Assembly (NCBI GenBank): GCA_002403895.1
Contig: DHIQ01000244.1
Coordinates: 2,852-10,473 of the forward strand
Direction of reading: 5' to 3'
Length of the DNA stretch: 7,622 nt
Source of the DNA: Candidatus Neomicrothrix sp. UBA4742
GTDB lineage: Bacteria; Actinomycetota; Acidimicrobiia; Acidimicrobiales; Acidimicrobilacustridaceae
A model generated the notes under the pieces. It worked only from the letters and a program-made list of their open reading frames with translations. It was not told where the DNA came from and ran no database searches. Positions 1 to 6,073 of this stretch are shown here, in pieces (position 1 is the stretch's first letter; every line of letters starts with the position of its first letter). Made by a program: the position numbers and the translations under genes.

Positions 1-599
1 TCGGGGCCGGTGATGAACATGTGCGAGCTCTCATCCACCATGAAGATGAAGTCGGTCATGGCCGGGCTGTACACCGCACCGCCGGCGCACGGGCCGAGGA
101 TCACGCTGATCTGCGGGGTCACCCCTGAGGCCAACACGTTGCGGTGGAAGATGCCGCCGTAGCTGGCCAGGGAGACCACGCCCTCCTGTATGCGGGCACC
201 GGCGCCGTCGTTGAGGCCGATGAGGGGGGCGCCGACCGACAGCGACAGGTCCATCACCTTGTGGATCTTCTCGGCGAACACCTCACCCAGGGCGCCGCCG
301 AACACGGTGAAGTCCTGGGAGAACACGAAGACCTTGCGCCCGTCGATGGTGCCCCACCCGGTGATGACCCCGTCGGTATAGGGACGCTCATCGATGAGAT
401 CGGCGGGGGCCCGATGACGGGCCAGCATGTCCAGCTCGTGGAAGGAGCCCGGGTCGAGGAGGAACTCGATGCGCTCGCGAGCGAGCATCTTGCCCTTGGC
501 GTGCTGACGCTCGACGGATCGCTCGGAGCCGGCGTGCAGCGCCTCTTCTTTGCGCTTCTGGAGCTGCTCGATGCGCTCGCTCATGGAGTGTTCCGACAT
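1..599 (-). CDS. Acyl-CoA carboxylase beta (carboxyltransferase) subunit, N-terminal part
   Basis: This is the carboxyltransferase subunit of a biotin-dependent acyl-CoA carboxylase (propionyl-CoA/acetyl-CoA type). It moves the carboxyl group from carboxybiotin to an acyl-CoA in the cytoplasm, giving methylmalonyl- or malonyl-CoA. Only 199 residues are inside the window. Family members are about 510-530 residues, so the C-terminal CoA/biotin half lies beyond the left edge. The N-terminus has the usual helix ([15 protein letters not shown]), then [19 protein letters not shown] (about 35-53), [12 protein letters not shown] (95-106), and the two glycine-rich oxyanion segments [13 protein letters not shown] (128-140) and [16 protein letters not shown] (169-184). 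The start at 599 is preferred over the Met at codon 6 because a TACTGT box lies 7 bases upstream, fitting a leaderless message. The substrate cannot be fixed from this half. It is divergent from the LOG-family gene. Confidence 0.95.
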   Translation of the reverse strand, partial: MSEHSMSERIEQLQKRKEEALHAGSERSVERQHAKGKMLARERIEFLLDPGSFHELDMLARHRAPADLIDERPYTDGVITGWGTIDGRKVFVFSQDFTVFGGALGEVFAEKIHKVMDLSLSVGAPLIGLNDGAGARIQEGVVSLASYGGIFHRNVLASGVTPQISVILGPCAGGAVYSPAMTDFIFMVDESSHMFITGP

Positions 600-606
600 A
601 GCGGTC

Positions 607-612
607 ACAGTA
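607..612 (-). promoter_or_regulatory. Candidate -10 box of the carboxylase gene, leaderless spacing
   Basis: On the minus strand this reads TACTGT, 7 bases before the ATG at 599. That places transcription start at or very near the start codon. No convincing -35 hexamer is visible. Confidence 0.45.
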
Positions 613-647
613 CCGGCCGACCCCCCGGCGGACCGAATGCGGCCCGA

Positions 648-653
648 TAGGGT
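648..653 (+). promoter_or_regulatory. Candidate -10 box of the LOG-family gene, leaderless spacing
   Basis: TAGGGT lies 8 bases before the ATG at 662. The overlapping AGGGTG (649-654) could instead act as a weak ribosome binding site with 7-base spacing, so leaderless versus leadered initiation is not settled here. Confidence 0.4.
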
Positions 654-661
654 GCCCGCCC

Positions 662-1252
662 ATGACCGAGTTCCAGCGGCTGTGCGTGTACTGCGGGTCG
701 ACGTCGGGGAACCGGCCCGCGTTCCTCGAAGCGGCCGATGCCGTGGGCCGCCTGCTCGCCGGCGAGGGGATCGGCGTCGTGTACGGCGGGGCGTCGGTGG
801 GTCTCATGGGGCGGGTGGCCGACGCCGCGCTGGCCGCCGGCGGCGAGGTCATCGGCGTGCTGCCCGACAAGCTGTTCGAACGAGAGGTGGCCCACGACGG
901 GCTCACCGAGTTGCATGTGGTCACGTCGATGCACGAGCGGAAGGCCTTGATGTCCCAGTTGTCGGACGGCTTCATCGCCCTTCCCGGTGGGTACGGCACC
1001 ATCGAGGAGGTGGTAGAGGCGGTCACCTGGACTCAGCTGGGCATTCACGCCAAGCCGGTGGGACTGCTCGACGTGGACGGGTACTTCGAACACCTCATCT
1101 CGTTCCTGGACCGAGGCGTGGCCGACGGGCTCCTGGCGCCCGACAGCCGGAAGCTGCTGGTGCACGACACCGACCCCGCTGCGCTGCTCGAGCGACTCCG
1201 TCACGCGCCCACCGCCCGACAGCCCAACGGGGGGGAAGCGCCGGCGCCGTGA
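662..1252 (+). CDS. LOG-family protein (TIGR00730 type, nucleoside 5'-monophosphate phosphoribohydrolase)
   Basis: A 196-residue Rossmann-like protein of the LOG family ('lysine decarboxylase-like' in old annotations). Known members cleave cytokinin riboside 5'-monophosphates or related nucleotides to the free base and ribose 5-phosphate in the cytoplasm. Family hallmarks are present: the N-terminal CVYCGSTSG (8-16), the nucleotide-binding [11 protein letters not shown] (40-50), the MHERKALM segment (90-97) and the signature [10 protein letters not shown] (108-117) with the catalytic Arg/Glu region. The length is normal for the family, and the last 15 or so residues are a Pro/Ala-rich tail. 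The gene is divergent from the carboxylase gene across a 62-base gap. It is followed 48 bases later by ligC on the same strand, but ligC has its own candidate promoter. True lysine decarboxylase activity is not expected. The physiological substrate in this organism is unknown. Confidence 0.93.
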   Translation: MTEFQRLCVYCGSTSGNRPAFLEAADAVGRLLAGEGIGVVYGGASVGLMGRVADAALAAGGEVIGVLPDKLFEREVAHDGLTELHVVTSMHERKALMSQLSDGFIALPGGYGTIEEVVEAVTWTQLGIHAKPVGLLDVDGYFEHLISFLDRGVADGLLAPDSRKLLVHDTDPAALLERLRHAPTARQPNGGEAPAP

Positions 1253-1287
1253 TGACGGCGCGGGCCACGGCCGGGCCACCAAGGCCG

Positions 1288-1293
1288 TAACCT
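1288..1293 (+). promoter_or_regulatory. Candidate -10 box of ligC, leaderless spacing
   Basis: TAACCT lies 7 bases before the GTG start of ligC at 1301. There is no purine-rich ribosome binding site between them, which supports a leaderless message and the GTG start. Confidence 0.45.
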
Positions 1294-1300
1294 CCCGTTC

Positions 1301-2374
1301 GTGGAGCTCCCCGTGATGCCTCCGGTGGCACCGATGCTGGCCAAGGCCACCGAGGCGCTCCCCGAGGGTGAAGGCATGATCTTCGAACCCAAATGGGACG
1401 GGTTCCGCTGCCTCGTGTTCCGCGATGGGGACGAGGTGGAACTCGGCAGCCGCAACGAGCGGCCCCTGACCCGCTATTTCCCCGAGCTGCTCGACCCGCT
1501 CCGGGCGGGGCTGCCCCAACGCTGCGTCATCGATGGCGAAATCGTGGTCGCCTCCGGTGACCGTCTCGATTTCGACGCGCTCCAACAGCGCATCCACCCC
1601 GCAGCGTCACGGGTGGACCGCCTGAGCGTCGAGACGCCGGCGTCGTTCGTGGCCTTTGACCTCCTGGCCATCGGCGATCGCTCCTTGCTAGGCGAGCCGT
1701 TCCACGAGCGGCGGGCGCAACTCGAACGAGCCATGGGCAAGGCCGAGGCACCGATCCATCTCACCCCGGCCACCACCGATCGGGCCGAGGCCGCCGACTG
1801 GTTCGTGCGATTCGAGGGCGCAGGCCTGGACGGGGTCATGGCCAAGCCGCTCGACGGCACCTACGAACAGAACAAGCGGGCGCAATTCAAGGTCAAGCAC
1901 CGGCGCACGGCGGACTGTGTCGTCGCCGGCTTCCGCATGCACAAGGACGGCGACGGGGTGGGGTCGATCCTGCTGGGGCTGTACGACGATGCCGGCCAAC
2001 TTCACCATGTCGGCGTCGCCAGCAGCTTCACCGCCCGGCGGCGCAAAGAACTGCTGGGGGAGTTGTCGACCCACATGGACGGAGGGCTCGAGCAGCATCC
2101 GTGGCGGGCCTGGGCTGAGCAGGAGTCCTCATCCGCCGAGGCCGGGCGGATGCCGGGAGCTCCCAGCCGGTGGAACGCCAAAAAAGATCTGAGCTGGACG
2201 CCCCTGCGCATCGAGTTGGTGGCCGAGGTGGCTTTCGAACAGGTCCAGAACGGACGCTTCCGCCACTCTGCCCGCCTGGTTCACTGGCGGCCCGATCGGG
2301 ATCCCCCATCGTGCACCTATGCCCAGCTCGACGAGGTCCCGCCGTTGGAGCTGGCCGAGATCTTCAAGTCGTGA
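1301..2374 (+). CDS. ligC: ATP-dependent DNA ligase, LigC type
   Basis: A 357-residue ATP-dependent DNA ligase that seals nicks using ATP through a lysyl-AMP intermediate. All nucleotidyltransferase motifs are visible: motif I EPKWDGFR with the adenylated Lys31, motif Ia SRNERPLTRYFPEL (50-63), IDGEIV (77-82), motif III FVAFDLLAI (116-124), motif IV EGAGLDGVMAK (172-182) and motif V FKVKHRRTADCVV (196-208). An OB-fold domain follows, ending with motif VI-like RFRHSARLVHWRPDR (319-333). The length matches mycobacterial LigC (about 358 residues), and no polymerase or nuclease domain is fused. The GTG start at 1301 is chosen over the ATG at 1316 because the extra residues (MELPVMPPV) resemble the usual LigC N-terminus and because of the TAACCT box 7 bases upstream. 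In mycobacteria LigC works with Prim-PolC in base excision repair (established for that genus). The matching polymerase gene lies about 450 bases downstream on the other strand. Confidence 0.96.
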   Translation: MELPVMPPVAPMLAKATEALPEGEGMIFEPKWDGFRCLVFRDGDEVELGSRNERPLTRYFPELLDPLRAGLPQRCVIDGEIVVASGDRLDFDALQQRIHPAASRVDRLSVETPASFVAFDLLAIGDRSLLGEPFHERRAQLERAMGKAEAPIHLTPATTDRAEAADWFVRFEGAGLDGVMAKPLDGTYEQNKRAQFKVKHRRTADCVVAGFRMHKDGDGVGSILLGLYDDAGQLHHVGVASSFTARRRKELLGELSTHMDGGLEQHPWRAWAEQESSSAEAGRMPGAPSRWNAKKDLSWTPLRIELVAEVAFEQVQNGRFRHSARLVHWRPDRDPPSCTYAQLDEVPPLELAEIFKS

Positions 2375-2407
2375 CCCCGCATTTCCGGCCGGCGACGTGA
2401 CGAGCGG

Positions 2408-2770
2408 TCACGGCTGCTGGTCGCGCTGGCCCGGCCCGCTCTGGGGAATCGTGCAAGGGGCATCGCGGGGGCAGTCGCCGCTTCGGGTGGAGCTGTACAC
2501 CGCCAGCCCGAGCGTGGCGCAACCGACCCCCACCACCAGCCCGAGGGTGGCCATTCGTCGCAGGTTCCGGGTCGACGCCGAGCGGGGGATGCGCACCAGG
2601 GCAACCACACCGGTGGCGCCCGCCGCCACCGTCAGGCTGACCCACACCACGAACAGCCAGAAGGAATGGTTCCGGGTGACGGTGGCCGCCGAGATGGCGA
2701 TCACTGCCGCCACGGCGCAGGCCACCGAGGCGGCGACGAGTCGGGTCGAGCTCGCCTCCGGGGTGGACAT
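2408..2770 (-). CDS. Hypothetical membrane protein with three transmembrane helices
   Basis: I do not recognise this 120-residue protein. It has three hydrophobic stretches long enough to span the membrane, at about residues 11-31, 37-59 and 73-93. Short charged linkers separate them (TRNHS at 32-36, and a basic loop RIPRSASTRNLRR at 60-72). A polar tail carries two cysteines (C100, C106) that could form a disulfide. By the positive-inside rule the loop between helices 2 and 3 should be cytoplasmic, which puts the C-terminal tail outside; this is inference. Codons are GC-rich in third position, as in neighbouring real genes. An in-frame stop lies four codons before the ATG, so an earlier start is unlikely. 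A GAGG motif only 2 bases before the ATG is too close to be a good ribosome binding site. The gene starts 57 bases after the stop of the polymerase gene on the same strand and may be co-transcribed with it. It converges on ligC with a 33-base gap. Confidence 0.75.
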   Translation of the reverse strand: MSTPEASSTRLVAASVACAVAAVIAISAATVTRNHSFWLFVVWVSLTVAAGATGVVALVRIPRSASTRNLRRMATLGLVVGVGCATLGLAVYSSTRSGDCPRDAPCTIPQSGPGQRDQQP

Positions 2771-2826
2771 GACCTCAGTGCATCACACGCCCACCACCAG
2801 CGTCACGTCGGAGGGCCGGGCCAGGG

Positions 2827-3846
2827 TTACTGCTCGTCTGGCTCCGTGCGGGCGCGGCTGGGTTGCACCCGTTTGGGCTCGCCGGCCTGCTTGGCAAAGT
2901 TCGGGGGCCAGGGGGCGTCGCCCAGGCCGCCCGCCTCGTCGCGGGTAGCGAGGTCGAGCAACCCCTCGAGGGAGTAAGCGGTGTCGTCGATGGTGGCCTC
3001 GAGATCACCCACCTGGGCTAAGCGGGCGGGCACGGTAGCCATCGTGAAGTCCTGCAACTCGACATCGGCGAGCTCGTCCCAGCGGAAGGGACACGACACC
3101 ATCGCCTCGGGGTTGGCCCGCACCGAATAGGCCGAGGCCACGGTGCGATCGCGGGCGTTCTGGTTGTAGTCGAGCAGCACCCGCCTCCCCCGCTCCTCCT
3201 TCCACCACTTTGAGGTGGCGATGTCGGGGCGGCGGCGCTCGACCTCACGGGCCAGGGCCAGGGCCGCCCGGCGCACTCCCAGAAAGTCCCACTTGGCCAC
3301 GATGCGCGCGTTGACGTGGATCCCTCTCGAGCCCGACGTCTTGGGGAACCCCACCAGCCCGTGGTCGTCCAGCACCTCGTGCACACAGGCCGCCACCTGA
3401 CGGACCTCGTCGAACGTGACGCCCGGCTGCGGGTCGAGGTCGATGCGCAACTCGTCGGCGTGGTCAAGATCCCACCGGCGGACGGGCCAGGGATTGAAAT
3501 CGATGCACCCGAGGTTCACCGCCCAGATCAGATGGGCAAGATCGGCGGGGCACAACTCCTCGGCGGTGCGGCCGCTGGGAAAGGCCACGGTGGCGGTCTC
3601 CAACCAGTCCGGGCGACTTTTGGGCACCCGCTTCTGGAAGAAGAGTTCGCCCTCGGCCCCGTCGGGGAAGCGCTTGAGGACCGTGGGCCGAAGGTGCACG
3701 GCCCGGAGGGCGCCGTCGGCCACCGCGAGGTAGTACTGCACCAGGTCGAGCTTGGTCTCGCCCCGAGCGGAGAAGAACACCTTGTCGGGATTCGACAGGC
3801 GAACCTCACGTCCGGCGACCTCGATCATGGTGAACGGGCTGGCCAT
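2827..3846 (-). CDS. LigD-like primase-polymerase (Prim-PolC / PolD1 type)
   Basis: A 339-residue archaeo-eukaryotic-primase-type polymerase of the LigD polymerase-domain family. It adds (ribo)nucleotides in short gaps and at DNA ends. Visible motifs are the N-terminal LSNPDKVFF (17-25), FFQKRVPKSRPDW (69-81), the metal-binding pair in LRIDLDPQPG (D136 and D138), the nucleotide-binding TSGSRGIHV (170-178), the third metal ligand region LLDYNQNARDRT (D226) and CPFRWDEL (252-259). It is a stand-alone domain with no ligase or phosphoesterase part, and its length is close to mycobacterial Rv3730c (about 346 residues). The basic C-terminal tail (GEPKRVQPSRARTEPDEQ) looks disordered. The ATG at 3846 is chosen over the in-frame ATG at codon 7 because TATCCT lies 6 bases upstream. 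The proximity to ligC mirrors the mycobacterial LigC/Prim-PolC pair, which acts in excision repair. A role in Ku-dependent end joining is possible, but no Ku gene is in the window. Confidence 0.94.
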   Translation of the reverse strand: MASPFTMIEVAGREVRLSNPDKVFFSARGETKLDLVQYYLAVADGALRAVHLRPTVLKRFPDGAEGELFFQKRVPKSRPDWLETATVAFPSGRTAEELCPADLAHLIWAVNLGCIDFNPWPVRRWDLDHADELRIDLDPQPGVTFDEVRQVAACVHEVLDDHGLVGFPKTSGSRGIHVNARIVAKWDFLGVRRAALALAREVERRRPDIATSKWWKEERGRRVLLDYNQNARDRTVASAYSVRANPEAMVSCPFRWDELADVELQDFTMATVPARLAQVGDLEATIDDTAYSLEGLLDLATRDEAGGLGDAPWPPNFAKQAGEPKRVQPSRARTEPDEQ

Positions 3847-3852
3847 CACCGA

Positions 3853-3858
3853 AGGATA
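3853..3858 (-). promoter_or_regulatory. Candidate -10 box of the primase-polymerase gene, leaderless spacing
   Basis: On the minus strand this reads TATCCT, 6 bases before the ATG at 3846. It is close to the TATAAT consensus. No ribosome binding site fits in the gap, so translation from a leaderless message is likely. Confidence 0.5.
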
Positions 3859-3862
3859 CGCG

Positions 3863-3893
3863 GGCCAGCCTGGGATCTCGGGCCAGTCTGGCC
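3863..3893. promoter_or_regulatory. Pair of related palindromes in the polymerase-tatA divergent promoter region
   Basis: A perfect 6-bp inverted repeat around one base, GGCCAGTCTGGCC, covers 3881-3893 and directly abuts the candidate tatA -10 box. An imperfect second copy, GGCCAGCCTGGG, covers 3863-3874. Their centres are 18 bases apart. The arrangement looks like a tandem operator between two divergent promoters, but GC-rich palindromes also arise by chance in such DNA. No regulator is known. Confidence 0.3.
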
Positions 3894-3899
3894 TACCAT
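3894..3899 (+). promoter_or_regulatory. Candidate -10 box of tatA
   Basis: TACCAT is followed by about 70 bases of leader up to the tatA ribosome binding site. No good -35 is visible because the upstream position is taken by the palindromes. Confidence 0.3.
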
Positions 3900-3962
3900 T
3901 GACCCAGAAGCGGCCGTGTGGCCGCCCATCGACAGCGCACCGCAGGCCGGATCGCAACGGCC

Positions 3963-3969
3963 GAAGGAG
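3963..3969 (+). promoter_or_regulatory. Strong ribosome binding site of tatA
   Basis: GAAGGAG lies 6 bases before the ATG at 3976. This fixes the tatA start and rules out the much longer upstream-extended reading frame. It also marks tatA as a leadered gene, unlike several of its neighbours. Confidence 0.8.
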
Positions 3970-3975
3970 TCCCCC

Positions 3976-4224
3976 ATGCTTGCCGAGATCTTCAGCGAAG
4001 GTGGTCTCATCGCCGTCGCCATCATCGCCCTCATCATTGGCGGCGCCAAGCTCCCCCAGCTCGCTCGCAACCTCGGTTCGGCCAAGAAGGAGTTCGAGAA
4101 GGGCCTGAAGGACGGGGACGACGGCAGCGACGCCAAGGACGAGAAGAAGGCCGAGCCCAAGGCCATCGAGAAGGGCACGGAGTCCACCATCACCCAGGAG
4201 ACCAAGGGCGAGACAACCGCCTGA
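3976..4224 (+). CDS. tatA: Twin-arginine translocase subunit TatA
   Basis: An 82-residue TatA/E-family protein, a subunit of the pore of the twin-arginine pathway, which exports folded proteins across the cytoplasmic membrane. A short N-terminal segment precedes one transmembrane helix (about 9-22). The hinge GGAKLPQLARNLGSAKKEF (22-40) begins the amphipathic helix. A highly charged Lys/Glu/Asp-rich tail (41-82) follows. The hinge has GG where many TatA proteins have FG. Length and layout are normal for TatA. TatB is usually longer and has a different hinge, so TatA is preferred. No tatB or tatC is adjacent, as is common in actinobacteria, where tatA is often unlinked from tatB. The gene is divergent from the primase-polymerase gene and convergent with the exonuclease gene, 12 bases from its stop. 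Confidence 0.93.
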   Translation: MLAEIFSEGGLIAVAIIALIIGGAKLPQLARNLGSAKKEFEKGLKDGDDGSDAKDEKKAEPKAIEKGTESTITQETKGETTA

Positions 4225-4240
4225 CCTCTCCCTCGGTCAG
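4221..4240. terminator. Small hairpin spanning both convergent stop codons
   Basis: CTGACC (4221-4226) pairs perfectly with GGTCAG (4235-4240) across an 8-base pyrimidine loop. One arm contains the TGA of tatA and the other the TGA of the exonuclease gene on the opposite strand. It could act as a compact bidirectional terminator or mRNA end, but the 6-bp stem is short and there is no T tract. Confidence 0.3.
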
Positions 4241-5115
4241 CCCCGCTGGCTGGCCAGGCGCTCCGCCCGGTGCAAGACGCCGGCGGCATCGATCTCCTCG
4301 CACAGCGACGCCAGCGCGGGCGTGGGACCCGTCCACTGCAACTCGTCGACGGAGCCAATGGTCGGTGCGTCGGGTTCGACGGTGGCGATGCGGCGGAACA
4401 GGTAGGCCAGCTCAGCCTGGTCGCGCAGGGTCAGGGCCAGCTTGGTCGCACCTCGCACGTCGACGTCCCAGTCGCTGGCCTCGGGCGGGATGTGTTCGAG
4501 ATGGCGGTAGCGAGCCAGGACCGCCGAGGCGGATCTTGCCCCCCACCCGGGAAGCCCAGGGAACCCGTCGGCGCTGTCGCCCACCAGCCCGAGGTAGTCG
4601 GGGATCGAGGCCGGGCCGACGCCGAACTTCTCGGTCACCCCGGCCTCGTCGTAGACGACCCCTTTGCGCCGGTCGAGCTGCACGATCCGGTTTCCCACCA
4701 CGCACTGGCCGAGGTCTTTGTCGGGCGTGCAGATAATGACCTGGTCGACCCGATCATCGGCAGCGGCGATCACCGCGGCCGACGCCATGGCGTCGTCCGC
4801 CTCGAACTCGACCATGGGGAACACCGTCACCCCCAACGCGACCAAGCCCTCCTCGAGCAGGGGGAACTGGGCCACCAGGTCGGGCGGCATGCCCTCCCCC
4901 GTCTTGTAGCCGGGCCACAGGTCGTTGCGGAACGATTCGATCACGTGGTCGGTGGCCACCCCGATGTGGGTGGCGCCCTCCTCCAACAATTGGAGCACCG
5001 TGCCAAGCACGCCCCGGGTGGCGGCGACCTCCCGCCCCGCCGTCGTCACGTGGGACGGCAGGGCGAAGTGGTAGCGGAACAGCTCGTAGGTGCCATCGAC
5101 GAGGTGCACCCGCAT
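4237..5115 (-). CDS. 5'-3' exonuclease / flap endonuclease (FEN family)
   Basis: A 292-residue stand-alone 5' nuclease related to the N-terminal domain of DNA polymerase I and to FEN1. It removes RNA or DNA 5' ends and flaps during repair and Okazaki fragment processing. Metal-binding residues are visible in order: VDGTYELFR with D7, FEADDAM (E104, D107 and D108), TPDKDL (D132 and D134), and the helix-3-turn-helix segment DSADGFPGLPGWG (180-192, D180 and D183), which also binds the DNA backbone. The arch region WPGYKTGEGMP (67-77) supplies basic residues. The length is normal for the family. The ATG at 5115 lies only 3 bases after the stop of the upstream lipoprotein gene, so the two are probably co-transcribed. 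An AAGG about 10 bases upstream is a weak ribosome binding site, so translational coupling is plausible. With ligC and the primase-polymerase nearby, an excision repair role is likely. Confidence 0.93.
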   Translation of the reverse strand: MRVHLVDGTYELFRYHFALPSHVTTAGREVAATRGVLGTVLQLLEEGATHIGVATDHVIESFRNDLWPGYKTGEGMPPDLVAQFPLLEEGLVALGVTVFPMVEFEADDAMASAAVIAAADDRVDQVIICTPDKDLGQCVVGNRIVQLDRRKGVVYDEAGVTEKFGVGPASIPDYLGLVGDSADGFPGLPGWGARSASAVLARYRHLEHIPPEASDWDVDVRGATKLALTLRDQAELAYLFRRIATVEPDAPTIGSVDELQWTGPTPALASLCEEIDAAGVLHRAERLASQRG

Positions 5116-5118
5116 GAC

Positions 5119-6003
5119 CTAGCCGACCTTGAGATCCACGAGGCGCACGGGGACGGCGGCGACATCAATGGTGAGCACGTGCAGGTCACCGCTCGGGAGC
5201 ACGGTGGCGTCGATCCCCTCACCCTCTCCGTCGATCCGGCCGATCGAGCCGAGCGCCACGACCTGGCCGGTGCCCAGATCGACCCGGTAGACCCCGTCGG
5301 TGGCGTCATCGGTCGACAGCCAGAGGTACCCGTCGCGCACATCGCCGCCCTGCACCCGCCCCACCGTAGTGTCGAGCTTCACCGGGTCGAGCGGCTTCCA
5401 CCCGTCGGCCAGGTCGTAGCGCGTCACGGCGTGGTCGGTGAACGCGTTCATCGAATAGGCGATCTTCGCCTCGCCGTCCACCGCCACCCAGGAGTTCTCG
5501 GACTGGTTGATCGTCACCCCGTCGAGGAACGCAAGCGTGTTCAGGTCGTAGCGGAACATGGCTTGACGACCCCGGCCGTAATCGGGTTGCTCGACCGGGG
5601 CGTAGATCACCCCGTCGGCCACGTCGACGTCACCGATGTGGTTGAACCCCTGGGCTGCCCAGTCGGGCGGGATGGCATGATCGTGCTTCCTCGTGATGGT
5701 CAGGCCATCGTCGGTGCCGAACAGCACGTTGTTGGTGGAAAACACCCACCCATCGGCCGTCTTGGCCAGGCCCTGACGGAAGCTGGGGTCGACCTCCTGC
5801 TCCGAGACGACCGTGGCGTGGGGCGGCGCTCCCGCGGTCGTCGGCACCGTGACCGATGCCACTGCGGCGTTGGGGTCATCCGAACCCGACGAGCAGCCCC
5901 CGACGAGCAGGAGGGCCAGTCCGATCGGGGCGAGGAGGTGAAGGCGGCGCACGAGGATCGGAGGCACGTCAGAACGTGCGCCACCACTTGGTTCGACAAC
6001 CAT
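5119..6003 (-). CDS. Putative lipoprotein with propeller-like repeats
   Basis: A 294-residue predicted lipoprotein of unknown function. The N-terminus is a lipoprotein signal peptide: basic RR at 19-20, hydrophobic stretch 21-36, and the lipobox VGGC with the lipidated Cys37. A low-complexity Ser/Asp/Ala/Thr linker follows (38-62). The mature part contains spaced, blade-like motifs, for example GDVDVADGVIYAP (124-136), WVAVDGEAKIAYSM (172-185), GGDVRDGYLWLS (219-230) and GIDATVLPSGDLHVL (263-277). These suggest a beta-propeller; the fold is inference. No catalytic motif is seen. The start is fixed by GGGAGG (6009-6014), 5 bases upstream. The gene lies 3 bases upstream of the exonuclease gene and is divergent from another surface protein gene. 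It may bind a ligand or cell wall component, but nothing in the sequence says which. Confidence 0.85.
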   Translation of the reverse strand: MVVEPSGGARSDVPPILVRRLHLLAPIGLALLLVGGCSSGSDDPNAAVASVTVPTTAGAPPHATVVSEQEVDPSFRQGLAKTADGWVFSTNNVLFGTDDGLTITRKHDHAIPPDWAAQGFNHIGDVDVADGVIYAPVEQPDYGRGRQAMFRYDLNTLAFLDGVTINQSENSWVAVDGEAKIAYSMNAFTDHAVTRYDLADGWKPLDPVKLDTTVGRVQGGDVRDGYLWLSTDDATDGVYRVDLGTGQVVALGSIGRIDGEGEGIDATVLPSGDLHVLTIDVAAVPVRLVDLKVG

Positions 6004-6008
6004 TGGTT

Positions 6009-6014
6009 CCTCCC
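6009..6014 (-). promoter_or_regulatory. Strong ribosome binding site of the lipoprotein gene
   Basis: On the minus strand this reads GGGAGG with 5 bases to the ATG at 6003. It selects this ATG over in-frame GTG codons at residues 13 and 18, which would shorten the signal peptide's basic region. Confidence 0.75.
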
Positions 6015-6034
6015 GCTCGGACCCGGTCGCCTCA

Positions 6035-6050
6035 ATCGCCGAAGGGCGAT
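6035..6050. other. Small perfect hairpin in the leader of the lipoprotein gene
   Basis: ATCGCC (6035-6040) and GGCGAT (6045-6050) form a 6-bp stem with a 4-base loop (CTTC on the minus strand). It lies 20 bases upstream of the lipoprotein ribosome binding site and inside its probable 5' leader. It could affect translation or mRNA stability, or be chance. Confidence 0.25.
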
Positions 6051-6073
6051 CGACGATTACCGGACGACCCAGC

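Noticed and set aside
662..1252. Annotation as a lysine decarboxylase
   Set aside because: The PGGYGTIEE motif defines the LOG phosphoribohydrolase family. The decarboxylase name is a historical misannotation, and no pyridoxal-phosphate lysine motif is present.
605..1597. A 330-codon open frame on the minus strand across the LOG gene and the start of ligC
   Set aside because: It lies antisense to two genes with clear family motifs, and its translation is His/Gly/Arg-rich without a recognisable domain. It is a GC-rich shadow frame.
2827..3846. Reading the locus as a Ku/LigD end-joining operon
   Set aside because: The polymerase is a single domain, the ligase is a separate LigC type, and no Ku gene or phosphoesterase domain is visible in the window.
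3847..3957. A 37-residue N-terminal extension of the primase-polymerase
   Set aside because: It would read through the candidate promoter and palindromes, and the family begins near the residues that follow 3846. The TATCCT box 6 bases upstream supports the shorter start.
3316..3975. An upstream extension of the tatA reading frame on the plus strand (to a 302-residue protein)
   Set aside because: It overlaps the primase-polymerase gene in antisense. TatA proteins begin directly before the membrane helix, and a strong ribosome binding site at 3963-3969 fixes the ATG at 3976.
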